From DAOUBP01 sp964513075 (GTDB lineage Bacteria > Chloroflexota > Anaerolineae > CG2-30-64-16): a stretch of DNA of 64,000 nucleotides. How positions within the stretch are numbered: the stretch's first letter is position 1; each line of letters begins with the position of its first letter. The notes under the pieces are model-generated. The model worked only from the letters and a program-made list of their open reading frames with translations, searched no databases and was not told where the DNA came from. The stretch is taken from contig CAZELR010000004.1 in assembly GCA_964513075.1 (NCBI GenBank), forward strand, positions 1 to 64,000, written 5' to 3'. A program made the position numbers and the translations under genes. Below are positions 53,076-61,925 of this stretch, one piece after another.

Positions 53076-55359
53076 AGTCTCCTTCTCGGTACCAGGCCAC
53101 CGCCTCGGCAAACGCGACCCGCAGGTCGGACTGCGGCATCCCCAACTCGACCAGCGCGCGCGCGGGGTTGACGGTCAACGCGGCGAGCGTGGTGCTGGTC
53201 CGAAGGACCGCAGGCGGCCGCAACGGCGGCGCACCCGCGGCCTCAGCCACCCGGGCCAGAAACGCGGCCTGGTCCAGGTTGCCGTCGCGATGGCCCAGGA
53301 TATAAGTCTCGCCCGGACGACCACGCTCGGCCGCGAGCAGCATCCCGGCCGCAATATCACGCACCGGCGCGTGATTGATGCCGCCGGCCGGATAGGGCGC
53401 GACCTCGCCGCGCAGGGCCGCCAGGATGCGCCGCCCGGTAGCGGTCGGCCTGGCGTCGCCTGCGCCCACCGGCGCCGTCGGTTTGACGACCACCACTTCC
53501 AGCCCGGCCCCACACCAATCGAGCGCAGCCTGCTCCCCCAGCAGCTTGGACCTGACGTAATCGCTGGTATGCTCCCAGCCGTCGAAGGGGACGCTCTCAT
53601 CGGGCAGCAACCGGGGATCCGCCGGCCGGCCCACCGTGCCGACAGTGCTGGTGTGGATCACGCGCCGCACGCCGTGGCGCGCACAGGCGACCAACAGCCT
53701 GTCAGTGCCCGACGCGTTGATCTCATAAAGCGCCTCGGTCGCGCCTGCTGGCGCATAAAGGGCTGCAACGTGAAAACAGAACATGCACCCCCGAAGACCC
53801 TGTTCCCAGGCCGAAATCTCGCGCAAGTCGCCGCGCAGGACTTCGACCGGCAAACGATCCAAAACGCCGAGTTGGCTGCCGGGACGCACCAGGGCCACCA
53901 CCGTGGCGCCATCTGCCACCAGGGCCCGGGCAACATGACCGCCCAAAAAGCCGTTGCCCCCTGTGAGGAACACGCGCTGTCCGGCCAACGAATGGCGACG
54001 CGGCAGCAGGTGTTGTTCGGGCAGCGGCGGCGCCTGGGGGACGGCGGGCACCGGGGCCGGGCGGATGCGCCGCCAGATTGCGGCAGCCCGTTGGCGCAAT
54101 ACAGCAGAACCCGAAGCATTTGCGGCCTCGAGCCAACCCAGCGTCTCCTCAGGGACCCGGGCCGATGGCGCGTCCAGCTCCACGCCGGGATGTGCGCTGT
54201 ACGGCTTGGCACGTAGGATCGCCGCCTGCGGCAGGCGCCGCAGCGCAGCGCGCGTGCGCTCCAACGAGACGTCATCTTGATCCGGCAAACCCGCCATGAC
54301 GAAAACCTGGCACGTCATGCCCAGCCGGCCACACGTCCGGCCCACCCGCACCGCATCTGCAATGTAGCGCTCTGACGCGCCGGGCTGCACCCGGTGAAGG
54401 CGCTGGAGCAGAGCCGGGTCGCCGCTCTCCAGTCCGATCTTGACCGTGCTGCAACCGGCGGCAGCCAGCGCGGCCAGCAGATCGTCGCTGAGTTGTTCGG
54501 GCCGGGACTCACACGCGAAGCTGAGCTTCAAGCGCCGGGCCAGGATCCCCTTGCAGATGGCGGCAACACGGCCGGGGTCATGAGCAAAGACAGGGTCGCG
54601 CACCTGGATCCGCGCGCCTCCGGTAGCCGCGGCCGTCCAGGCAAGCTCCTCCACGGTGCGCTCCGGGCTCTGCGCGCGAAAACGACAGCCCTGGGCCAAA
54701 ACATAGGCGCAATAGGCACAGCCTGCCGGGCAGCCCCGGCTGCTGAGCAGCGAGGCCGCGCCGTAAGGCTGCCAATCGACCAGTCCCCAGTCCGGGAAGG
54801 GCAAGCCATCGAGATCACGGATCAGGTTGCCGGCGACGTAACGGCTCGGCGACAGCTCGCCGGCTGCCAGCAGGCCCCCGCGGCCGCCAGCCAACGCAGA
54901 CACAGCCTCGACCAGCGCGGCCTCCGGTTCGCCCAGCAACACGCCATCGGCCAGTCCTTCGGCCAGGAGCGACTCGCCGGCGCAAAACGCGGACGGTCCA
55001 AACAGCAGGACCGGCAGATCGCCGCGGTCGCACCGCAAACGGCGCAGGAAATGGGCGTCGGCCAAAGCCGTGCCCTGGCTGGTCAGCACTGCCACCAGGC
55101 CGGCGCGGCGCTCCCGTATCTGCTGGAGAGCTGCGGTTGCGGTCAGTTTGCCTCCCACCGCATCGAGCACGTCCACCCGCAGGCCGGCCTTCTGCGCCGC
55201 GCCTGCGCAGAGCGCGACCGTATGCGGCGGATAGAGGAACGGCCGTGGGCCGCAGGCCAACGCGCCCATGCCCGATGTCGCCTCGTGGTGTGAAGCGACC
55301 GGGATCGCCGTGAGCCCCAGGCTGGGCGGAATCACCAGAAGCAGATCAGGAAGGGTCAT
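53059..55359 (-). CDS. Fusion: B12-type radical SAM domain and HpnA-like NAD-dependent epimerase/dehydratase
   Basis: 766 aa from ATG 55359. An earlier in-frame start at 55431 would overlap the upstream gene. Residues 1-180 resemble a cobalamin-binding domain, but the D-x-H-x-x-G cobalamin motif is not visible. The radical SAM cluster is C210-x3-C214-x2-C217 (SSRGCPAGCAYCAY), followed by KIGLESGD and FVMAGLPDQ. From residue about 462 an SDR domain begins with TGGNGFLGGH (466-475), continues with FHVAALYAP and HTSTVGTVG, has Y601-x3-K605, and ends with HAPVRDIAAGMLLA and GETYILG. This matches the hopanoid-associated epimerase HpnA pattern. Both halves look intact. Radical chemistry and an epimerase in one chain suggest consecutive steps on a sugar or lipid-linked sugar. 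Confidence 0.8.
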   Translation of the reverse strand: MTLPDLLLVIPPSLGLTAIPVASHHEATSGMGALACGPRPFLYPPHTVALCAGAAQKAGLRVDVLDAVGGKLTATAALQQIRERRAGLVAVLTSQGTALADAHFLRRLRCDRGDLPVLLFGPSAFCAGESLLAEGLADGVLLGEPEAALVEAVSALAGGRGGLLAAGELSPSRYVAGNLIRDLDGLPFPDWGLVDWQPYGAASLLSSRGCPAGCAYCAYVLAQGCRFRAQSPERTVEELAWTAAATGGARIQVRDPVFAHDPGRVAAICKGILARRLKLSFACESRPEQLSDDLLAALAAAGCSTVKIGLESGDPALLQRLHRVQPGASERYIADAVRVGRTCGRLGMTCQVFVMAGLPDQDDVSLERTRAALRRLPQAAILRAKPYSAHPGVELDAPSARVPEETLGWLEAANASGSAVLRQRAAAIWRRIRPAPVPAVPQAPPLPEQHLLPRRHSLAGQRVFLTGGNGFLGGHVARALVADGATVVALVRPGSQLGVLDRLPVEVLRGDLREISAWEQGLRGCMFCFHVAALYAPAGATEALYEINASGTDRLLVACARHGVRRVIHTSTVGTVGRPADPRLLPDESVPFDGWEHTSDYVRSKLLGEQAALDWCGAGLEVVVVKPTAPVGAGDARPTATGRRILAALRGEVAPYPAGGINHAPVRDIAAGMLLAAERGRPGETYILGHRDGNLDQAAFLARVAEAAGAPPLRPPAVLRTSTTLAALTVNPARALVELGMPQSDLRVAFAEAVAWYREGDYGRTS

Positions 55360-55388
55360 GACCTGGACAATCCAAACATGATGGTGCG

Positions 55389-56711
55389 CTATAGTCCTGC
55401 AAAAAGACTCGTAATCCCTTTGACAACCCACAAGTTGTTGAGCCCCACGCAGATGATCAGGGTCGCCAGCAGCATGCGCAGGGCTTTTTGGGGCAGCTCA
55501 AGCGGGATGGCCCAAAGGGCTAAGACAAGAAAGGTGAAATTACCCGTATACAGAAAGTACTCGATTCCTCCCTTCTCACCGACACCATAAAAGCTGTGGA
55601 GCGCGAGATTGAAAAGCAGGCAAAGCAAAAAACCCCAACCCAGCGGACGCCTGCTGCTTTGCCGTGCGGCCCCTCTCAGTCGAAGCCAGCTTTCCTTAGC
55701 GATTTGAGCAATCCATAGTCCGAACCAAAGCAACGAACCGATGATGCCAGGCACGCTGAAGTCAAGAGATCTGCTGAAAGTTACGGCCGGCAACTGATGA
55801 TTCGGCAACGCATAGATGGTCGGATCAGGAGCAATAAAATTGAGCCACGCGAAATTCTTGAACAACTGCGCACCGACTGTCAGAGGCGACTGGAACACGA
55901 GCCAACTGGCATATCGCAGATCTTCACGATATGCTTCTGGCAGAAAAAACAGGACCGTCGATGGATAGAGCGCCTTCTGGAGCACAGCCAGCAGCGTGAC
56001 GATCAAAAGAACGCCGCCCAGAAAACTCAGCAACCTGATTCCCAAGCGGCGCACCCCCTGCTGCCGGTGGACAACGAAGTCGCTCACCGCAAAGCATATT
56101 GCTGTTTGCGCGAAGTTGGTCGTGGTGACCCCCAGCGAAAACACGCCCGCAAGAATCCACCAGAAAAGACGGGGCGGCCTCGATCTGAGAGATAAAAGAA
56201 ACAAGATATATGTCAGGAGCAGGCTGCAGATTGCCAGTGAGGCTGTGTCCGGCACGATCGAAAGAATCAATTGGCTGGCAGACAGGCCAAACAGAAAAGC
56301 GAGCAGCGAGGCATCCATGAGCGTCTTTGTGTAAAGCCAAAAAAAGATAAAGCCCAATGTCACGCCCGCTGCTCCCAAGAGGCTGTTGAGCAAGACCGCC
56401 GCATTTACATCCGAACCGATCAGCTTCTTCGCCAACGCCCCAACAGGATTCATCAGCAGCACATAGAGCGGGTGAACCTTGGAGCGATAATGATTAGCCT
56501 CGGGCAGCGTCATGTCGCGTATGACGCGCGGAGTGTCAAGCTCGAAGAGGATGTCGTCTTCCTGAAAGGCGACCGTTTTTGACAAAACCGTACTCGTAGC
56601 AAAGTACAGGACGAAGAATACTGCGAAAATCGCTATCCCGCACAGAAGCACGCCGCGTCGATTGTCCATCGCACCCGCTGCACCCACACGCTTGAGAACA
56701 GCTTCAGACAT
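55389..56711 (-). CDS. Polytopic GT-C-like membrane protein
   Basis: 440 aa with about ten helices. The first loop (about residues 43-80) reads SKTVAFQEDDILFELDTPRVIRDM and HYRSKVHPLYVLLMNP, with the acidic cluster and His-Pro expected for GT-C enzymes. Later loops include FFLPEAYREDLRYASW and a long periplasmic part around residues 280-330. No soluble C-terminal domain is present. It lies 39 bases downstream of the 56751 gene and 29 bases upstream of the radical SAM fusion, so it is in the same operon. The substrate is unknown. Its GT-C assignment rests on topology and loop residues only. Confidence 0.55.
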   Translation of the reverse strand: MSEAVLKRVGAAGAMDNRRGVLLCGIAIFAVFFVLYFATSTVLSKTVAFQEDDILFELDTPRVIRDMTLPEANHYRSKVHPLYVLLMNPVGALAKKLIGSDVNAAVLLNSLLGAAGVTLGFIFFWLYTKTLMDASLLAFLFGLSASQLILSIVPDTASLAICSLLLTYILFLLSLRSRPPRLFWWILAGVFSLGVTTTNFAQTAICFAVSDFVVHRQQGVRRLGIRLLSFLGGVLLIVTLLAVLQKALYPSTVLFFLPEAYREDLRYASWLVFQSPLTVGAQLFKNFAWLNFIAPDPTIYALPNHQLPAVTFSRSLDFSVPGIIGSLLWFGLWIAQIAKESWLRLRGAARQSSRRPLGWGFLLCLLFNLALHSFYGVGEKGGIEYFLYTGNFTFLVLALWAIPLELPQKALRMLLATLIICVGLNNLWVVKGITSLFAGL

Positions 56712-56750
56712 TGCGGGCCTCCCGTGCTTCGTTCGTTGGCATAGAGCACC

Positions 56751-58388
56751 CTACTCGGTAAACCGATACACCAGGGTTGAGCCGCCGTTGGTGAAGGTGC
56801 GCAGGTAGATCACTTCGGGCGGCGCGGCCTCAGGATGCATCAGAAAGCCGAACTGCGGGCGCAGCTCGGTCACTTCATATTCGTCGATCACCAGGAAACG
56901 CGCGCCGCGCGTATGCGCGTACGCCAGCAGCTCGGGCCAGGTAGCGTTGGGGCTGGCAATGACTTGGCGTTCAGCATAGAGGCCGACCTCCGTGCTGCGC
57001 GCCATAATGACATCATCCGGAACGCTGTTAGCTCTCAGCCAAACTCCAGCGTCTTTGTGGCTCCAACTCATACGCCCCAAGCCGGCGTAGAGTTGTTCAA
57101 TCCCGAGCCAAAGGCTGAACGCCAGCACCACCGCGATGGGCAGTGCGGCTGCAGTGGTCTTCAGCCAGCCGGCCGGCCGCGGCCGTAAGCCTTGCAGCGT
57201 TTGAGCCGCCCAGCGGACCAAATGCGCCAGGCCGGCCGCGGCCCAGATCAACCCGATGGGAAGCACGCCGATCAAAAACCGGTCGATCACGAACAAGAGC
57301 CAAAAACTGACCAGCGGCAGCAGCGCAGCCCACAGCAAGCCCTCATGCCACCAGCGGCGTCGGTCCCATGGCCGGGCAAACAGCCCCAACGCAGCCAGTG
57401 CCACCACCCAGGGCGAGAAGAGGGTCTGATGGAAAAGCGCGTCCCAGGTCTGGGCCATGTTTTGCCGCATGTAAAAGAAGAAACGGCTGGGGCTTTCCAG
57501 CACGTAGGCACTGAAGCTGCGCTGGAACCGCTCCGCGGAAAACCATATGATCTCCTGCCCGGTGCTGTCCAGCCGCGACACCGCCAAATCATGCGCGACC
57601 TGATCATGGGCGATGTAGGCCGGCGCGATGTCCAGGATCAGGCCCATCTTGCCGCTGAGCATCCATTGTCCGCTGTTAGCGTGCAAGAACAGCACATAGG
57701 GGCTGATGACGACCAGACAGATCAACACCGCCAACGCCAGGCGCCCCCACGTGACCACGCGCCAGAAGCTGTGCCGGGCCAGGTGCCAAAGCACCATGAA
57801 CAGGCCCAACACCGCGAAATAGGTCAGTCCCTCCGGTCGAAGCAGGTAAGCCAGCCCAAAACAGAGGCCCACCGCCGCATACCACCCTGTCTGCCCTCCG
57901 GCGCCTGCCTTCTGATCCAGGCCTAATGCCCGATAGACCGCCCAGATGCCTGTGAAGACGCACAACAAGAACGGCGACTCGGTCATAGTGCCCCACAGGA
58001 ACGGCTGGGCCGCCAGCGCCGGATAAGCCGCAACGAGAGCGGCCGCTAACAGCCCTACGCGGCCGTTATAAATAGCCCGTGCCAGCAAATAAACCGGCAC
58101 GCAGAGCAGCGCGCCGGTGATGATGTGGATGGTTGAGGTGGCCCACTCAGGCGAAAAACCCAGCTTGAGCAGGCCTGCCGAAAAGAACGGCAGTCCCGGC
58201 GGCAGGTGCATCTCGGGGATGCCCGGACGCGCCACGTAGCCCAGGCCGTCAGCCAGGTTGCGCGCGATGACCAGGTGCCCGGCTTCGTCCCAACGCGCCA
58301 ACCGGGGCAAGGTGGCATAGAGCAGTCGGATGCCCGCGGCCAGCAGCGTGATAGCCCCCAGGAGCAAGCGTTCGCGTCGCAGCCTCAT
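56751..58388 (-). CDS. PMT_2/ArnT-like GT-C glycosyltransferase
   Basis: 545 aa. The first loop RWDEAGHLVIARNLADGLGY holds the conserved Asp-Glu pair of PMT_2-type enzymes, followed by HLPPGLPFFSAGLLKLG. Helices run to about residue 435. MTESPFLLC and LLRPEGLTYF are further family landmarks. The soluble end (about 440-545: AERQVIASPNATWPELL, RFLVIDEYEV) is the typical C-terminal extracytoplasmic domain. These enzymes use polyprenyl-phosphate sugars to modify lipids or proteins. It follows the PF03706 and GT2 genes, which could supply and move the lipid-linked sugar. Confidence 0.8.
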   Translation of the reverse strand: MRLRRERLLLGAITLLAAGIRLLYATLPRLARWDEAGHLVIARNLADGLGYVARPGIPEMHLPPGLPFFSAGLLKLGFSPEWATSTIHIITGALLCVPVYLLARAIYNGRVGLLAAALVAAYPALAAQPFLWGTMTESPFLLCVFTGIWAVYRALGLDQKAGAGGQTGWYAAVGLCFGLAYLLRPEGLTYFAVLGLFMVLWHLARHSFWRVVTWGRLALAVLICLVVISPYVLFLHANSGQWMLSGKMGLILDIAPAYIAHDQVAHDLAVSRLDSTGQEIIWFSAERFQRSFSAYVLESPSRFFFYMRQNMAQTWDALFHQTLFSPWVVALAALGLFARPWDRRRWWHEGLLWAALLPLVSFWLLFVIDRFLIGVLPIGLIWAAAGLAHLVRWAAQTLQGLRPRPAGWLKTTAAALPIAVVLAFSLWLGIEQLYAGLGRMSWSHKDAGVWLRANSVPDDVIMARSTEVGLYAERQVIASPNATWPELLAYAHTRGARFLVIDEYEVTELRPQFGFLMHPEAAPPEVIYLRTFTNGGSTLVYRFTE

Positions 58389-58392
58389 AGCG

Positions 58393-59433
58393 TCACGCCT
58401 CCGGTGCGCCGGGCAGGGGCGGCCGGCGCTGTCGCCCGGTCAACGAGATGCCCTCTCGCCAGGCGACAAGCATGCCGGCGATGCTGACCGGCACGATCTG
58501 AAGCAGGTGAATCGTCAGGATCGCGCTGAACGCCGCACCGGAACCGATGCCCAGGAGGCCCAGGACGGCCACACCCACAAAATCGAACGATCCAACATAG
58601 CCGGGGGCTGCAGGAATTGCGGTGCTCAAACCCACGGTGCTGACTGCAAAGAAGGCCGCGGCTGCGCCCAACGGCAAGTTGAATGCCCGGAATACCCAGA
58701 GATATTGCAATGCGCTGCAGGCCCAGGCCAAGAGCCCGATCAGCACGGCACGCCCCAGCAGCCCGGGGCTGCGCAGCGCCCCCAACCCCTCGACAAACTG
58801 CGCCAGCCAGGTCCGCGGCCGCTGGAGGGCCGGCGCACGTTGGCTGAGTTTCGCCATGATCGCATCGGCGCGGTCGCGGCCGATCAACAACGCAGCCAAC
58901 ACCAGCAGCAAACCCAAAAACAAGACGGTCAGGGTGATCAGCCCACGGACCAACCAATCGGGGAGCGCGAGAAAACGGGACGCCGCCAACAGGATCGCGA
59001 CCGTGGTCAGTCCATCCAGGACGCGCTCCGTGGCGATGCTGCCCAACGCAGCGCTGACGGCGATGCCGTGCCGCCGCAGTACGGCCGCGCGCACCACTTC
59101 GCCCATGCGCGCCGGCAGCAGCATATTGCCCATGTACCCCATGATCATGACCGGGTACAACTGCCGCCAGCCGACCGGCTTGATAGGCCGCAGCAAGGCC
59201 CGCCAACGCCACGTCCGCACGCCGAGGTCGACAAAATAGGTAGCGATCGCAGGGACGAGATACCAGAGCCGGGCCTGGCGCAGTGCCCCGCGCACATCCG
59301 CCAGGTTAATCTGGCGCAGCGTGAGCCACAACAAAACGCCGCTCACGACGATGCCGATTGACAACTGAAGGATGCGCCAGTGGCCGGTCGGCCGCTGAGC
59401 CGGCAGATCGGCAGTGACAGGATGGGGCGTCAT
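58393..59433 (-). CDS. Lysylphosphatidylglycerol-synthase-type membrane protein (PF03706, flippase-like)
   Basis: 346 aa. Family landmarks are GYMGNMLLPARMGEVVRA (about residues 98-115) and the later STAIPAAPGYVGSFDF (about 275-290), set in seven to eight helices. The catalytic synthetase half of MprF is absent, so this is the stand-alone transmembrane type. Such genes are frequent beside GT2 polyprenyl-phosphate transferases in glycan and hopanoid loci and have been proposed to move lipids. The start overlaps the GT2 stop as ATGA (59433-59430) and the stop lies four bases before the PMT-like gene. A role in lipid or lipid-linked sugar transfer is inferred. Confidence 0.8.
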   Translation of the reverse strand: MTPHPVTADLPAQRPTGHWRILQLSIGIVVSGVLLWLTLRQINLADVRGALRQARLWYLVPAIATYFVDLGVRTWRWRALLRPIKPVGWRQLYPVMIMGYMGNMLLPARMGEVVRAAVLRRHGIAVSAALGSIATERVLDGLTTVAILLAASRFLALPDWLVRGLITLTVLFLGLLLVLAALLIGRDRADAIMAKLSQRAPALQRPRTWLAQFVEGLGALRSPGLLGRAVLIGLLAWACSALQYLWVFRAFNLPLGAAAAFFAVSTVGLSTAIPAAPGYVGSFDFVGVAVLGLLGIGSGAAFSAILTIHLLQIVPVSIAGMLVAWREGISLTGRQRRPPLPGAPEA

Positions 59434-60242
59434 GGGGCGTCATCACGCGGGAGGGTGCGAAAGACTTCGGGCGCGTAGTGCGGGCTCAACACGTCAACCA
59501 GCTTGACTTGAAACTGGCGCGCCGGTCGAATCGCGGTCTTGTGCAGGAGGTAGCGAAACATCACGCGCAAGGTGCTGAGGCCGTAAACCACGCTGCGCCG
59601 GAAATTGACCGAAGATGCCTCTGCGAAATAGCGGGTGGGAACGGCGATTTCTCCGATACGAAACCCGAACGCCACGGCCTGCGCGATTACCTCCGTATCA
59701 AAAACAAAGTCATCCGAGTTCAGCAAAAAGGGGATCGTCTCCAGGAGCTGGCGGCTGTAAGCGCGAAAGCCAGTGTGGCATTCCGAAAGGTGCTGCCCCA
59801 GCACTAGGTTCTCGGCCATCGTAAGGGACCGATTGGCCAGGAACTTCCACTTAGGCATCCCCCCTGCCAGCGTGCCGCCGCCGAGCAGCCGAGAGCCCAT
59901 CATCATGTCGGCCTCGCCGCGCTGGATCGGAGCGATCAGTTCGGGGATCAACGTCGAGTCGTATTGGTAGTCTGGATGCAGCATCACCACGATGTCAGCA
60001 CCCTCTTGCAAGGCCTCGACGTAACACGTCTTCTGGTTGCCACCATAGCCGCGGTTCTGGATATGGACGACAACTTTCAGGCCCAACCGTTTGGCGATCT
60101 CCACCGTCGTGTCACGACTGACATCATCCACCAAAATTATCTTATCTACGACATCGCGCGGGATATCGTTATACGTCTTTTCCAGTGTGCGCGCCGCGTT
60201 GTACGCCGGCATGACGACGATCACCGTTTGCTTTTCCGCCAT
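59430..60242 (-). CDS. GT2 glycosyltransferase, dolichyl/polyprenyl-phosphate mannose (glucose) synthase type
   Basis: 270 aa. GAGGGAG lies two bases before the ATG. The A-type fold begins VVMPAYNAARTLEKTY, with KIILVDDVSRDTT and the metal motif MLHPDYQYD in place of D-x-D (aspartates at about 94 and 98). GFRAYSRQLLETIP and PTRYFAEASSVNF are typical of DPM1-like enzymes. No C-terminal helices are present, so it is a soluble or peripheral form. It would make a polyprenyl-phospho-sugar, the donor of the GT-C enzymes next door. It is the first gene of the operon reading down to the acyltransferase. Confidence 0.85.
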   Translation of the reverse strand: MAEKQTVIVVMPAYNAARTLEKTYNDIPRDVVDKIILVDDVSRDTTVEIAKRLGLKVVVHIQNRGYGGNQKTCYVEALQEGADIVVMLHPDYQYDSTLIPELIAPIQRGEADMMMGSRLLGGGTLAGGMPKWKFLANRSLTMAENLVLGQHLSECHTGFRAYSRQLLETIPFLLNSDDFVFDTEVIAQAVAFGFRIGEIAVPTRYFAEASSVNFRRSVVYGLSTLRVMFRYLLHKTAIRPARQFQVKLVDVLSPHYAPEVFRTLPRDDAP

Positions 60243-60293
60243 CGCTCCCTCTACTCCTGCCTGAACCGCGCCTTATTCCTCTGACGCATGTCA

Positions 60294-60323
60294 AGAATAG
60301 CACAAAAACTCAGCAATAAACAA
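60294..60323 (-). promoter_or_regulatory. Extended -10 promoter for the GT2 operon
   Basis: On the minus strand TTGTTT (60323-60318), an 18-base spacer and TATTCT (60299-60294) preceded by TGC. It lies in the 109-base gap before ATG 60242. Confidence 0.45.
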
Positions 60324-60351
60324 ATTGCCTCAAAACCGCTTACCCCGCTTA

Positions 60352-61893
60352 TCAGTCGCCTGGGCCGCGTTTTAGTGCTGTCAAGTTTCTCAAAAGCTTT
60401 GTCAGCCGCCTCTCAGCTGGCGCTGGGTTCACGGGTTGCCGCAGGACTTCCGGCCACAGCGCTGTGAGGATCATTCGCAACAGGTGATAATCAGGAGCAC
60501 TCCGCAGCTCGGCAGGGGTGCTCAGCAGGAGTTCCAGGAGGCCCCGATGATTGGCCGGCGTAAATGCCTCCTGGACGATATCCCATTCAAGCTGGCCTTG
60601 TGCCTGCCAACCACCCATGCGGTGCTCCCAGTAGAACAGGTCGAGGATATCGATGGCTGCATCGGCCGACACTTCGCTCGCTTGATCGTACCAGGTGGAG
60701 ATGTGCTCGCGGATGAACGGTATCGTCTGCCATCCATTCACAAGGGCCACGATTTGATCAGGCGAGGTGATCGGGGGATGCGTGCCGGACTTGTAATAAA
60801 AGCACTTGGCAACCTCGGAGCAGTTCCCTTTCACGCATACCCGATCCTGCGGTATCGCGAGAAACATCGCGTAGGCCATATATCCCCAATCGTCCATGTG
60901 GGCAGGCGCCGCATTCCGCTGATACATTTCGCGAAATGCCTCAGGGACAGCGATGTTACAGTCAATAACGTTGTGCTTCAGGCCAAGAGATCGCAAGAGC
61001 TTTGCCGGAATCCTGATGTCGTTCGATTGGGGCTGCAGGTCCCGATATTGCAAAGTGAAGAAGACCATCTCATGAGCGATGCTCTTCGAGGCACTCAGAA
61101 TGGTCCTTGAGTCCCACCCTGCGGTTAGCGGCAACGCCAACCTGAATCGGTTCGCGGCCGCCAGCATGATCCGCCGCAAGAGATCCGAGGCTTCCGCCAC
61201 CACCTCAGCCGCCGGCTTCTGGGAGAGCTTCCGGAGCGGCCAATACCTGATCTGCTCGAGCGTCGACAGGCGCAGGTAGTGGTTCGGAACAAGCTGATGT
61301 ACTTCCTCGTACAGGGAGCACCCGCTGGGTATCCAATGCTCGATATGGGTCTGCACGTAGGAGGATCCCATGTAGGACGCAAAGCGCTCTCCCTCTTCCA
61401 AAGGCAACACGTATTTGAAGATTAAGGGCTGTGACCCAACAAATGTCTTACCCCGGTACTTTGTATAGTAGACGGTCCTTAGCCCACACGGATCATGGAA
61501 CAGCAGCGTCTCTTCAGCCGTGGAGATCACCAATACAAAGCGGCCGGCAACGGAATGCAGATAATCGCTGATCCCGTCGACCGAGCCGGCGAGCCCGGCG
61601 ATTGTGTTGAGCACATCGGCATTTGAGCTTTCCGGACAGCGTGGGTCGATGATGTACCCCACCAGTGCCACGGTCACCGTTGCATCCGCAGAGGTTACAC
61701 TGGTAAGCTGTATGTCGGGATGAGCATACAGACGATAGTGGCCCACACGCGCCTGCTGCCAATGGCTGAGGGATGCGCCAGCATCAGCGATGCCAGCATC
61801 AGCGATGCCAGCATCAGCGACGCCAGCATCAGCGACGCCGACATCGGGCGCCATCAGGAACTGCCTGCGCAACAACAGATTGCTATCTGCCAT
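60352..61893 (-). CDS. Asparagine-synthase-like protein lacking the glutaminase cysteine
   Basis: 513 aa from ATG 61893, with AGGGAG upstream. Longer readings run into the DUF2142 gene. The N-terminal half has the AsnB glutaminase-like fold (SVAGRFVLVISTAEETLL, FHDPCGLRTVYYT), but the chain begins MADSN. It has no Cys at position 2 and carries a 20-residue insert of four [VI]ADAG repeats (20-39). The synthase half has the PP-loop variant LTAGWDSRTIL (255-265), the Ser-Gly-Gly-x-Asp-Ser equivalent. Without glutaminase activity it would use free ammonia or another amine. Relatives in polysaccharide and lasso-peptide loci form amides by adenylation. Amidation of a uronic acid is one possibility here. 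Confidence 0.78.
   Translation of the reverse strand: MADSNLLLRRQFLMAPDVGVADAGVADAGIADAGIADAGASLSHWQQARVGHYRLYAHPDIQLTSVTSADATVTVALVGYIIDPRCPESSNADVLNTIAGLAGSVDGISDYLHSVAGRFVLVISTAEETLLFHDPCGLRTVYYTKYRGKTFVGSQPLIFKYVLPLEEGERFASYMGSSYVQTHIEHWIPSGCSLYEEVHQLVPNHYLRLSTLEQIRYWPLRKLSQKPAAEVVAEASDLLRRIMLAAANRFRLALPLTAGWDSRTILSASKSIAHEMVFFTLQYRDLQPQSNDIRIPAKLLRSLGLKHNVIDCNIAVPEAFREMYQRNAAPAHMDDWGYMAYAMFLAIPQDRVCVKGNCSEVAKCFYYKSGTHPPITSPDQIVALVNGWQTIPFIREHISTWYDQASEVSADAAIDILDLFYWEHRMGGWQAQGQLEWDIVQEAFTPANHRGLLELLLSTPAELRSAPDYHLLRMILTALWPEVLRQPVNPAPAERRLTKLLRNLTALKRGPGD
61777..61836. repeat. 15-bp tandem repeat, four copies, inside the asparagine-synthase-like gene
   Basis: GCCAGCATCAGCGA[T/C] is repeated at 61777, 61792, 61807 and 61822, in frame, giving four [VI]ADAG units. 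A degenerate fifth unit follows. Confidence 0.9.
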
Positions 61894-61925
61894 TACCGCT
61901 CCCTCTTCATCAGGTAGCTGCACAG

